Shown: positions 25,052 to 32,643 of the stretch, piece after piece
How positions within the stretch are numbered: position 1 is the stretch's first letter
How the letters are laid out: each line of letters starts with the position of its first letter
Source: Clostridiales bacterium
GTDB taxonomy: Bacteria > Bacillota > Clostridia > Lachnospirales > Lachnospiraceae
Assembly: GCA_021202925.1 (NCBI GenBank)
Contig: JAJQCD010000014.1
Coordinates: 62,001 to 126,000 of the forward strand
DNA length: 64,000 nt
Direction of reading: 5' to 3'
Made by a program: the position numbers and the translations under genes
The notes under the pieces: model-generated
Told to the model about the DNA's origin: nothing
The model's database searches: none
The model's input: only the letters and a program-made list of their open reading frames with translations

Positions 25052-26543
25052 ATCTCACTCCCAATTCAATGACGCATGACGCACTGGCCAGGGCAAACCT
25101 GGCCGGCGGGCTGACAAAGCAATCCATTCCCCGTTTCAGGCGTTGCCCATTGTAATACACACCGTTTACCGACAGGTCACGGATGCAGAAACGCCGCGTC
25201 TGCTCCACCCAGGTAATCAGGCAATGAACCCGGCTGATATCATTCGGTCTCTCCACACAGATATTTGCCTCTGTCTTCGACCGCCCCAGCTTCAGCGTCT
25301 CGTTTCGGGGGATATTCCAGTTTTTCCCCTTTTCCGGTCCCAGGACGACGGACACATAAGGAAGCGCCACCTTCTGCGGCTGCCTGGCTGGCGCCTGCGG
25401 CCTCGCCGGGGTAACCTTCGCCGGGGTAATCCTCGTCGGAGTAACCGGCCTGACCGGAATTCCCAGTCTCTGCGGCGGCGCAGACCGATTCTGCACCGCT
25501 GGACGCACCTGCGCTGCCGGTCTCGCCTGTGCTGTTGGTCTCACCTGTGCTGCCGGTCTCGCAACCGGCATTTCCATTCCTGCAGCGATTTCCGCGATAA
25601 ACCGTTGCATGGTTTTTGTCCGCTGATTGGCCTTGAGCGCCAGCGCCCGATCCACTGCATCCGAAATCCCCGCCGACACCCCGACATTCATTTCCTTCAG
25701 AGAGACATAGTCCTGTCCCGCCAGGCGATCCGGAGCCGTCGGAATATATTTTCCGGTCAGCGCGTAATAGTAAGTTCCTGCCAGCGAATATACATCCGTG
25801 AAACTTCCCTGCACCATTTCCGTCGAATACTGCTCCGGCGGTGCGAAGCATGGCTTCAAAACGACAGACAATCCCGACTGCATGCCGGTCTGCGTCTGTT
25901 TTGCACTGCCAAAATCAATCAGTTTCACCTGATCCTGCCTCGTGATAAAAATATTTTCCGGTGTGATATCCCGGTGAATAATCTTCGTTTTTGTATGAAT
26001 CACATCCATCGAGACGGCAACCTGAAGAACAATATCTGTAGCTTTCTGCACCGGAAGCCGCCCCTTCGTCGCACGGACAATCTGCTGGAGATTCGCTCCG
26101 TCCAGATATTCCATGACAAAATACGCCGTATTGTTCTCCTGAAACACATCGGTGATATCCACAACCGACGGAATATTCTCCAGACGGCTTAAGATACGGG
26201 TTTCATCAAAGAACCGCTTCAGTCCGGCCCGGTAAGGCAGCTCCACCTGTTCCGACAAAACCTCCAGCATCCGTCCGTGCTCGCTGCGCCTGCAGATTTC
26301 ATTCGGCGCGTATTCCTTCACACAGCAAATCGCCTGCTTCGCATAGTCAAACGCCTTATAGGTAATTCCAAATCCGCCCTCTCCCAGCGTTCTCCCCAGG
26401 TAATACCTTTGCTGCAGGACCGTACCCGGAGGAAGTGCCCTCTGATAGACCTTCCCCTCAAATCGTGTCTGATATCCACACTTCGCACAGCATCCGTTCA
26501 CGAACCCTGGTGCAAAACAATTCGGGCAAAAATCTGTCTGCAT
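25038..26543 (-). CDS. Soluble zinc-ribbon Ser/Thr kinase with C-terminal FHA domain
   Basis: 501 aa, no transmembrane helix. Zinc ribbon (CPNC...CAKCGY) at the N-terminus; kinase domain from about 45 with GEGGFGITY, CCVKEYAP, HRDITPEN, LIDFGSAK and CFAPPEQY; then a Pro/Ala/Arg-rich linker (RPAAQVRPTAQARPA...) of some 85 residues; then FHA with LKLGRSKTEANICV, DISRVHCLI and DLSVNGVYYNG. The FHA could recognise autophosphorylated linker threonines or bind partners. ATG at 26543 with AGGTGG eight bases ahead is preferred to the GTG at 26555. The preceding VWA-FHA gene ends only five bases upstream. Confidence 0.9.
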   Translation of the reverse strand: MQTDFCPNCFAPGFVNGCCAKCGYQTRFEGKVYQRALPPGTVLQQRYYLGRTLGEGGFGITYKAFDYAKQAICCVKEYAPNEICRRSEHGRMLEVLSEQVELPYRAGLKRFFDETRILSRLENIPSVVDITDVFQENNTAYFVMEYLDGANLQQIVRATKGRLPVQKATDIVLQVAVSMDVIHTKTKIIHRDITPENIFITRQDQVKLIDFGSAKQTQTGMQSGLSVVLKPCFAPPEQYSTEMVQGSFTDVYSLAGTYYYALTGKYIPTAPDRLAGQDYVSLKEMNVGVSAGISDAVDRALALKANQRTKTMQRFIAEIAAGMEMPVARPAAQVRPTAQARPAAQVRPAVQNRSAPPQRLGIPVRPVTPTRITPAKVTPARPQAPARQPQKVALPYVSVVLGPEKGKNWNIPRNETLKLGRSKTEANICVERPNDISRVHCLITWVEQTRRFCIRDLSVNGVYYNGQRLKRGMDCFVSPPARFALASASCVIELGVRYEYR

Positions 26544-26548
26544 TCCGC

Positions 26549-28270
26549 TCACCACCTGACTGTGATTTTCAAGGTACCGGCCTCGATCCGGTCTCCCGGC
26601 ATCAGCGGATGCCGGCTGTGAATCTCCTTCCCATTCACCTGCGTTCCGTTCAGAGAATTCAGATCAGAAATAGATACATGCTCCTTTTCCCGTTCCAGAC
26701 AGAAATGTCGCCGGGAAAGCTCCCTGTCATTCAGACAGATGTCGCAGGAAGGCGAACGCCCTACCAGCAGCCTGCGGTCAAATTCCCAGACCGCTTCCGA
26801 TTCCCCGCCTTCTGCAGAAAGAATCCGGACATCCATCTGGATCCGGTCGTCCTGCGTCTGTCCGGACGCCGTTTCCTCCTGCGCCTTTTTCTTTCTCGAA
26901 GTGACAGCTACCACGATCGCCACGACAATCAGCGCTGCAAAAATCAGAAACAGTATGCCGCTTATATCCTGCGGCATCCCCGGAATCAGCCGCTCGGGCT
27001 CTGGTTCCGGCTCCGGCCTTGTCTCCGCGCTGTCGATCTCAATTGTCAAGCTGCTTTCCGCAAGTGGATTTTTCTCCATCGAGACGTCCGTCAGATTGGT
27101 CAATGTCAGCTCATAGGTTCCGTTCCAGACTGGTTTGTCTACTGTCAGCTTTACCGCAGCGGCCAGATCTTCATCCACGGCCACCGAAACCACACCCAGG
27201 TCCGCCAGTCCATCCTCTCCGCTGTAACGAACCTGATAATTCGCCGCTGCATCCATTCCATACAACGGTTCACTGAACACGAGACGGATCGCCTGTCCTC
27301 CGGCATATTGCCACTCCACCAGAGACGGCGCCTCTTCATCCGGGATCCAGTGATCGTTTACTGCATCCTTCCGGAGCACCACTCCGTCCGCAAGTTTCAG
27401 ACTGAATGTTTCCGTCTGATAACTCACCAGATTCGTCGCCGCCCGATACCGTGCGCAGACATCGGAATCCAGCAATTCACAGAGTCCCGTCAGCAGATTA
27501 TCCTCTCCCGTCTTCTCAAACACAGTCAAGGTTCCACCCGAAGACCTTGCGAATGTTCCAAGACCGTCCAGGTACTCCTTCTTCGTATCCGCCGGACCGA
27601 ATGCGTAAACCGGAATGGAACGATCCTGAAGCCGTGTCAGGGCCTCGTCAGCCTGTGTCTTTCCCACGGTAAAATCTTCTCCATCCGTCAGCACGACAAA
27701 AACCGTCCGGCTCCGTTCGGTCTCTCTCTCCGCATCCGCGGCCGCCAGGTATATGGCCTCAAACAGCAGCGTCTCCTGATTGTCATTATCAAGCGCATCC
27801 AGCACCGCAGCCATTTCCTCCGGCGTCTGTTCTCCGTCTGTCACTCGCGTCACTTCATCGCCAAAGGCATACAAAACCAGACGGTCTTCATTCCCCAAAG
27901 TATCCTGCAGGGCCTGAATCGACGCTTTCATCCGGGCAAAACTACTGTCTGAGATCGAAGCAGAAATATCGACCAGCACATAATACCCAATGCCATTACC
28001 GGTCTCCCCAAACACCTGCGGGGTCTCCTGCAGCACCAGCTTCTCCTGACCCAGCCAGGCCTCACCTCCCTGCATTTCCTCCGGAGTAACCCCGCTGCCA
28101 TACACGACGACCTCCGGCATATTCAGATACACCTGCCCGATCCTTCGTTCTCCGGCCGCCGTAGCGGATTCCGTTCCCGTCTCTGTCGCCCGGGCCGTCC
28201 CCGCAGTCAGTAAAACCAGCAGCAGCACAAACGCAGCCAGTCCGTTCCGGTATCTCCCGCTCTTTCTCAT
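26549..28270 (-). CDS. Membrane-anchored VWA protein with cytoplasmic FHA domain
   Basis: 573 aa. Signal peptide or N-terminal anchor (NGLAAFVLLLVLLTAGTARA); VWA domain from about residue 95 with the MIDAS pattern YVLVDISASISDS (D-S-S replaced by D-I-S-A-S) and VFVVLTDGEDF; a beta-rich region of some 150 residues; a Pro/Glu stretch (RPEPEPEPER); a transmembrane helix (ISGILFLIFAALIVVAIVVAV) near 455; then a cytoplasmic FHA with LLVGRSPSCDICL, RELSRRHFCL and DLNSLNGTQVNG. It thus links an extracellular adhesion-type domain to phosphothreonine recognition inside. AAGGAGACAAGT precedes the chosen ATG; the ORF-track start lies in a duplicated 31-bp repeat. Confidence 0.87.
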   Translation of the reverse strand: MRKSGRYRNGLAAFVLLLVLLTAGTARATETGTESATAAGERRIGQVYLNMPEVVVYGSGVTPEEMQGGEAWLGQEKLVLQETPQVFGETGNGIGYYVLVDISASISDSSFARMKASIQALQDTLGNEDRLVLYAFGDEVTRVTDGEQTPEEMAAVLDALDNDNQETLLFEAIYLAAADAERETERSRTVFVVLTDGEDFTVGKTQADEALTRLQDRSIPVYAFGPADTKKEYLDGLGTFARSSGGTLTVFEKTGEDNLLTGLCELLDSDVCARYRAATNLVSYQTETFSLKLADGVVLRKDAVNDHWIPDEEAPSLVEWQYAGGQAIRLVFSEPLYGMDAAANYQVRYSGEDGLADLGVVSVAVDEDLAAAVKLTVDKPVWNGTYELTLTNLTDVSMEKNPLAESSLTIEIDSAETRPEPEPEPERLIPGMPQDISGILFLIFAALIVVAIVVAVTSRKKKAQEETASGQTQDDRIQMDVRILSAEGGESEAVWEFDRRLLVGRSPSCDICLNDRELSRRHFCLEREKEHVSISDLNSLNGTQVNGKEIHSRHPLMPGDRIEAGTLKITVRW

Positions 28271-28286
28271 ACTTGTCTCCTTTATC

Positions 28287-28348
28287 CGCCCCTTGCCTGA
28301 CGGCAATTTCCTTCATTCGCCCCTTGCCTGACGGCAATTTCCTTCATT
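28287..28348. repeat. Tandem duplication of a 31-bp unit
   Basis: Two adjacent identical copies of cgccccttgcctgacggcaatttccttcatt (28287-28317 and 28318-28348) just upstream of the VWA-FHA start. A shorter relative, cattgcctgacgcc, occurs near 29246. Function unknown; recent duplication is likely because the copies are identical. Confidence 0.85.
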
Positions 28349-28408
28349 CGCACCGCACGCACGCCCGGTCTCCCCAGCGGATACGCAGTATCTGCATCGC
28401 AGCCGATC

Positions 28409-29137
28409 TCACGAATCCAGCCACACTGCCACAGCAGAAAAATTATCCATATTCCGGTTTCTGCCATTTTTGCGCACAATGGCGGCCATCTGTCTCACCC
28501 AGTCTTCCGGATCCTTCGCATGCTTCAGACAGTGCATCATCTTCTTCTCATCGATCAATTCCCAGAATCCGTCTGTACACAGCAGGAAAGCCTGTTTCCC
28601 GGTTCGTTCTTTCGGCGGCTCGATCTGATACCTCGGATCATCCCAGTCCGCCCCCAGTACCCGCAACAGCCGGTTGCGATCCGGATGATTGCGAATCTGC
28701 TTTTCCCGAATCTGTCCGGCGGCCACCAACATCTGGGGAACACTGTGATCTAGCGTGCGCCCCGCCAGCTTTCCATTCTCAAACCAGTACAGGCGGCTGT
28801 CTCCGATATGTCCCCAGCGAACCTGCCCTGCCTCCACATAGAGCACAACTAATGTTGTCTTCATGTCTCTGGCGGAAAGGTCTTCCCGCTGCTTCTTTAT
28901 GATTGCGTCCTGGGCACTCTGAAACGCCCTCCCCAGGCTCTCCTCGCCGCCTCCAAGTTCCGCAAAACACATAATGGCGGACTCGACCGCAAGCTGGGAC
29001 GCCAGCTCACCTTTTCCGTGTCCGCCAAGACCGTCGGCGAGAACAAAACAGTACTCCTGCTCATTCTGATACATACCGACATTATCCTCATTGTTTCCCC
29101 GATCTCCCGGATCACTGAACAAATAACAGGGAGGCAT
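28409..29137 (-). CDS. PP2C-family Ser/Thr phosphatase
   Basis: Second soluble PP2C phosphatase of the island, 242 aa. Motifs: DRGNNEDNVGMY (metal Asp), VLADGLGGHGKGE, GHIGDSRLYWFE, LCTDGFWELI and NMDNFSAVAVW. The ATG at 29137 (MPPCYLF) has GGTGG five bases ahead and is preferred to the GTG used at 29158. It precedes the VWA-FHA gene and follows the membrane FHA gene. Having two distinct PP2C genes in one cluster suggests different substrates, for example soluble FHA proteins against membrane kinases. Confidence 0.91.
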   Translation of the reverse strand: MPPCYLFSDPGDRGNNEDNVGMYQNEQEYCFVLADGLGGHGKGELASQLAVESAIMCFAELGGGEESLGRAFQSAQDAIIKKQREDLSARDMKTTLVVLYVEAGQVRWGHIGDSRLYWFENGKLAGRTLDHSVPQMLVAAGQIREKQIRNHPDRNRLLRVLGADWDDPRYQIEPPKERTGKQAFLLCTDGFWELIDEKKMMHCLKHAKDPEDWVRQMAAIVRKNGRNRNMDNFSAVAVWLDS

Positions 29138-29264
29138 CTCTTCCACCCACCTTTCCACCTTCTTCGCCGACAGCCAGCCATCCGCCCGCGGAAGGGGAAA
29201 ACGCCCCTCCCGCGCACATGGTCAACCGCCTTCGGTCAGACCCCATTGCCTGACGCCATCCGCA

Positions 29265-30155
29265 TCAGTTCAGCCGGAATCCGTTTCGTCTACTGCTTCC
29301 CAGATAAATCACCGTACCTCTGGAAAGCTGCTTCGGCTGCCCGCTCTCCAGGCGGCTTCCGCTCTCCAGATAAGTACCGTTGCTCGAATAATCCGTCACA
29401 ACATACTGATTCGAACGACCATCAAAACGAACCACGCAATGCTTGCGGCTGACATCCGTCGCAGACTGGTCAAAGACAATATTCGCTTCCTGGGTAGAAC
29501 GGCCAAAGACCAGCTCCGAGCCGTCAGCCAGGTCAAACGTCGCATCCTTGTACATACCGACCGTACCCACGATTACGCCCCGGTTCTGCACTACATTGGT
29601 ATCGCCCGGCTTCTTCTCCTGCTCGACAAATTTTCCAAAACGAATGGAATTGGAAAACGCGATCAGCATACCAAACACCTTCGCCACCGGCCAGAATGCC
29701 GGTATAATATTCATCCACGCCGTATTCGGATTGAAACCAAACAATTCATAAAACTTCTGATAATACAGGAACGTGAATACCATGTTAGCAAGAACGTAGA
29801 CGATCAAAAGCACCGTGATAATCGCCATATTCCCTGTCAGCTTATACAGAAGCGTCAGAATCAGCCCCACCGACACCCATGTAACCAGAGAATTGCCAAA
29901 GAAAAAGATGTACCAGACCGGACAGCGTGCAATCTTCATCTGATAAATCTGACGGGCGACCGGCACAAACGGCATAAAGTCTCCCTCTACCTTCGCCTTC
30001 CGTCCCGTACACATCAAAGCATACCCATGGACAAAATAAGTAGCCAGCACAAATGCGATGCCCAGTACAGCAATCAGCATACTGATTCCCTGAATCATAC
30101 CTGCAATTCCGTCAATCAATTGTTCCAACTCATAAATATCACTCAAACCTGACAT
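29265..30155 (-). CDS. Polytopic membrane protein with C-terminal FHA domain
   Basis: 296 aa. The N-terminal 180 residues contain about five hydrophobic helices (MIQGISMLIAVLGIAFVLATYFV, WYIFFFGNSLVTWVSVGLILTLL, and others) and resemble small DUF5684-like membrane proteins, though that match is uncertain. The C-terminal FHA reads LVFGRSTQEANIVF, TDVSRKHCVVRF and DYSSNGTYLESG, with the conserved Gly-Arg, Ser-Arg-His and Asn residues. Start at MSGLSDI with GGGAGG ahead; the ORF track adds 17 codons. Together with the DUF975-FHA protein it is one of two polytopic membrane FHA proteins in the island. Confidence 0.84.
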   Translation of the reverse strand: MSGLSDIYELEQLIDGIAGMIQGISMLIAVLGIAFVLATYFVHGYALMCTGRKAKVEGDFMPFVPVARQIYQMKIARCPVWYIFFFGNSLVTWVSVGLILTLLYKLTGNMAIITVLLIVYVLANMVFTFLYYQKFYELFGFNPNTAWMNIIPAFWPVAKVFGMLIAFSNSIRFGKFVEQEKKPGDTNVVQNRGVIVGTVGMYKDATFDLADGSELVFGRSTQEANIVFDQSATDVSRKHCVVRFDGRSNQYVVTDYSSNGTYLESGSRLESGQPKQLSRGTVIYLGSSRRNGFRLN

Positions 30156-30270
30156 ATTTCTGCCTCCCTCACCTGTTTGTATATAGATCCCCCTGAGCAT
30201 GGCCAAAAAACGGTCACATGCCCTGTCGCATCATCCTGAAACCGGATCCGATGCTGGTCTTTCTTCCGGA

Positions 30271-30882
30271 TCAGTCCAGTTCCCAGTTGAACGCCTCGTC
30301 ACAGCACGGGATCAGCATCAGCTGGACATCCCCAATCTGCATCACATCATTCTTCTTCATCTGAACCGGCGAAAGTACAACATTCCCATTGATATAGAAC
30401 AGTTCTCTCGACTCGCCCGGCTGCGCGATGAAAATATTCTTCCTCGGCTCATGAATAATGGTCGCGTGCCGCTCTCTGGATACACTGTTCTCTCCGGCCA
30501 GGCAGATATCCATCTGCGAGCCGCGGCCAATGAAGTTCCGTCCGCTCTTCAAACGGAAATCCTGCCCGTAAAATTTCCCTTTCGTGCAAACCAGCCAGCC
30601 GACTGTCGGAGCTGCCGACACCGCGCCGCTCTCTACCGCTTTCTTACTCTGGTAAATGCTGATCGTCTTATTGTCATCCTCATCGACCGGAGCAACGCCG
30701 CCCATGCCCGCACTGCTGTTGTACGAGTCCAGATCCAGCGTCTCCCTGTCCCCGCTTCCCGGGGCATCCTGAAACGGCACCGTTCTGCCTTCATCCGGAC
30801 TGACACCGCCTCCACAGTGCGGACAGGATGAATAAATATCACTGTCATAAAAATGTCCGTTGCTGCATTTCGTTAACTTCAT
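30271..30882 (-). CDS. Zinc-ribbon FHA protein
   Basis: Soluble 203-aa protein. N-terminal zinc ribbon KCSNGHFYDSDIYSSCPHCGG, a flexible middle containing TVPF and ETLDLDSYN, and an FHA domain from about residue 115: NFIGRGSQMDICLAG, NSVSRERHATII, LFYINGNVV. The C-terminus LMLIPCCDEAFNWELD is shared with the frameshifted paralogue at 19038-19776. The short Thr-rich segment before the FHA resembles the phospho-acceptor region of GarA-type FHA proteins, so it could be a direct kinase substrate; that is inference. AAGGAG precedes the ATG at 30882. It is probably the first gene of the main island transcript. Confidence 0.88.
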   Translation of the reverse strand: MKLTKCSNGHFYDSDIYSSCPHCGGGVSPDEGRTVPFQDAPGSGDRETLDLDSYNSSAGMGGVAPVDEDDNKTISIYQSKKAVESGAVSAAPTVGWLVCTKGKFYGQDFRLKSGRNFIGRGSQMDICLAGENSVSRERHATIIHEPRKNIFIAQPGESRELFYINGNVVLSPVQMKKNDVMQIGDVQLMLIPCCDEAFNWELD

Positions 30883-30964
30883 TTCTGATGTTCTCCTTTC
30901 CCCGTCATCCACTCCCGCCGGCCTTATCTTCCTCTGCCGTGTTTCCTGCATGACTGCTGCGGTC

Positions 30965-30973
30965 ATTATATCA
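30965..30973 (-). promoter_or_regulatory. Extended -10 promoter of the FHA/kinase operon
   Basis: On the minus strand TTTGATATAAT carries TGA followed by a perfect TATAAT (30965-30970); the -35 (GGGCAT) is poor, as is allowed with an extended -10. It lies about 80 bases before the zinc-ribbon FHA gene. Confidence 0.55.
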
Positions 30974-30999
30974 AAAATTATCTGCCCATGCCCCCGTCA

Positions 31000-31041
31000 T
31001 ACAAAAACAGCCCTTTTTTATACAAAAACAGCCCTTTTCTA
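31000..31041. repeat. Tandem 21-bp direct repeat
   Basis: Two adjacent copies of tacaaaaacagcccttttt(t/c)ta (31000-31020 and 31021-31041, 20 of 21 identical) between the LytTR gene stop and the FHA promoter. Could be a doubled operator; no inverted symmetry is seen. Confidence 0.8.
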
Positions 31042-31773
31042 TGTCTCTGATTCCTCGGAAGATTCTCTGGCCATAAAATCGGTATAGCACTTTCTCGTAA
31101 TCGGATACCGGGATTTGCTGATGGGAATCCTCTCCCCGCTCTCCACAACAATCCATCTTCCCTCAATCTGCCGGACCCGACGCATATTGACGACGTAACT
31201 CTTGTGGCATTGAATGAAATCCTCCGTCAGCTGTTCTTTCAGCTTCTGTAACCGCCCATAACAGTCATAGCGGCCGCTTCTCGTCCGGATCTCCACCAGA
31301 TGCCCCACACTCTCCAGATATACAACCTCACGGAAATCAATCGACTGAATCCTGCCCCTGCGCCGAATCAGCAACCCACACCCCGGCTCAGGCTCCATTT
31401 CTCTGAGCAGACGGGCAAAGCACTCCGTCACTGCTCTCTGCTCCAGTGGTTTGACCAGAAATCCGCCCGGCAAAATCTCCCGGATAAAAATCTGTTCCAC
31501 AAAACGCTGCGGACACTCCGCCATATAAACCATCTTTGCAAAAGGGCACTGATCCCGGATTTCCCGAACCATTTTCACCCAGTTTCTCCCGGGATCCCAC
31601 TCCAGGCTGATCAGAATCACCTGATAAGGCACATTTCCCAGTTCCAGAATTTTTATCAGCGACGACGGATCCGGATACCAGTCACATTGCCTGATTTCCT
31701 GGATCTGTCCGGCCACATGTTCAATCTGCCGCCGGACAGACACATCCGCGTCACATATTGCTACCTTTATCAT
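31039..31773 (-). CDS. LytTR DNA-binding response-regulator-like protein with degenerate receiver
   Basis: 244 aa. N-terminal receiver-like domain (IKVAICDADVSVRRQIE) and a C-terminal LytTR DNA-binding domain from about residue 130 (SIDFREVVYLESVGHLVEIRT, QCHKSYVVNMRRV, IPISKSRY). At the position of the phospho-acceptor Asp the sequence reads VILISLEWDP, with Ser in its place, while the conserved Lys survives in GFLVKPLE. No histidine kinase gene is adjacent. It may be regulated without aspartyl phosphorylation, perhaps by the Ser/Thr kinases next door, and probably controls the island. The ATG at 31773 is preferred to the GTG one codon upstream. Confidence 0.85.
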   Translation of the reverse strand: MIKVAICDADVSVRRQIEHVAGQIQEIRQCDWYPDPSSLIKILELGNVPYQVILISLEWDPGRNWVKMVREIRDQCPFAKMVYMAECPQRFVEQIFIREILPGGFLVKPLEQRAVTECFARLLREMEPEPGCGLLIRRRGRIQSIDFREVVYLESVGHLVEIRTRSGRYDCYGRLQKLKEQLTEDFIQCHKSYVVNMRRVRQIEGRWIVVESGERIPISKSRYPITRKCYTDFMARESSEESET

Positions 31774-31809
31774 CACTCAAAGCTTTTCCTTCCTCATTAC
31801 CCCGTTTTG

Positions 31810-32445
31810 TCACTCCAGAATCCCTTCCAGGAACGCCTTTATCTTCTCCTTACTAAACAGATCCAGGACAGAAAATTCTATATACTCATCGTCTTCCTCT
31901 TCAGACGCTTCCTCTTCCCCCGGTACAATCACCCGATCGGCCTCATCCCGGTCAATCAATCTGGTGTCCAGTACCATATACCACGTTCCGTCATCCTTTT
32001 CCATATTGATCACATTACTCTCGCCGGAATTCGCTTCATCAAAGAACACAGTCGCCTTATCGCCCTTGATTCGTGTCTCCGTCACCTGAAAATCGACCTC
32101 GGGATATCCCATCTCATTCATCTGATCTCCCAGCATTCCCTGGAACAACGGCATGACATTAAGCAGATCCTCCGCGCTGATACCCAGGTCGACTCCCGAA
32201 ACCTTTCCGGCAATCTTCATCACGATGTCCATACCGGACGTCAGCGCGTCGACCGTATCCTCATCCATACAATCCATCATTCCCTGCACATCCATCGCGT
32301 TCACTGCATCCTCAAACGCTTCGATCGTATCCTCTGGCATGGCCTCCTTCGTCATAGAAACCGACAGACTACAGCCCGTTCCCAACAACAGGAACGACGA
32401 CGCCAGCCCCACCAGAAAAGGCCGACCAAACTTTGTCTTTTTCAA
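31810..32445 (-). CDS. Lipoprotein of unknown function
   Basis: About 211 aa. Signal peptide ending SSFLLLGTGCSLS, a clear lipobox, then an acidic domain (AFEDAVNAMDVQGMMDCMDED...) reminiscent of NTF2-like DUF4878 lipoproteins, with VTETRIKGDKATVFF and GTWYMVLDT, and a Glu-rich C-terminal stretch. Start uncertain: a TTG at 32445 has AGAGGG eight bases ahead and gives MKKTKFGRPF, whereas the GTG at 32454 used by the ORF track has the site too close. It lies upstream of the LytTR gene with an extended -10 (TGGTATGAT) about 40 bases before it. Function unknown; an envelope partner of the kinase island is possible. Confidence 0.75.
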   Translation of the reverse strand: MKKTKFGRPFLVGLASSFLLLGTGCSLSVSMTKEAMPEDTIEAFEDAVNAMDVQGMMDCMDEDTVDALTSGMDIVMKIAGKVSGVDLGISAEDLLNVMPLFQGMLGDQMNEMGYPEVDFQVTETRIKGDKATVFFDEANSGESNVINMEKDDGTWYMVLDTRLIDRDEADRVIVPGEEEASEEEDDEYIEFSVLDLFSKEKIKAFLEGILE

Positions 32446-32585
32446 TACCCGCACCCTCTTTCTGGCTAAAATAAGCCATTGTTATCATACCATATCCAAA
32501 CTCGCAAAAACTGGCTATTTTTGTCGATAAATGGGCCATTTTTGTTCATTATGTATCCGATTATCATTTTCAGATCACATCCCAA

Positions 32586-32620
32586 CAAAAAAGCGGACCT
32601 CTCACGAATAAGAGATCCGC
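32586..32620 (-). terminator. Terminator of the MATE operon
   Basis: On the minus strand GCGGATCTCT-TATTCGTG-AGAGGTCCGC is a 10-bp stem with one G-T pair, followed by TTTTTTG. It follows the MATE gene and separates it from the signalling island. Confidence 0.88.
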
Positions 32621-32643
32621 CCTTACAATGCCCGTCAGGGACT

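Noticed and set aside
14766-32445. Type VI or type VII secretion locus, because FHA proteins and kinases are frequent there
   Set aside because: No EssC/FtsK-like ATPase, WXG100 protein, VipA/B, Hcp or VgrG genes are present.
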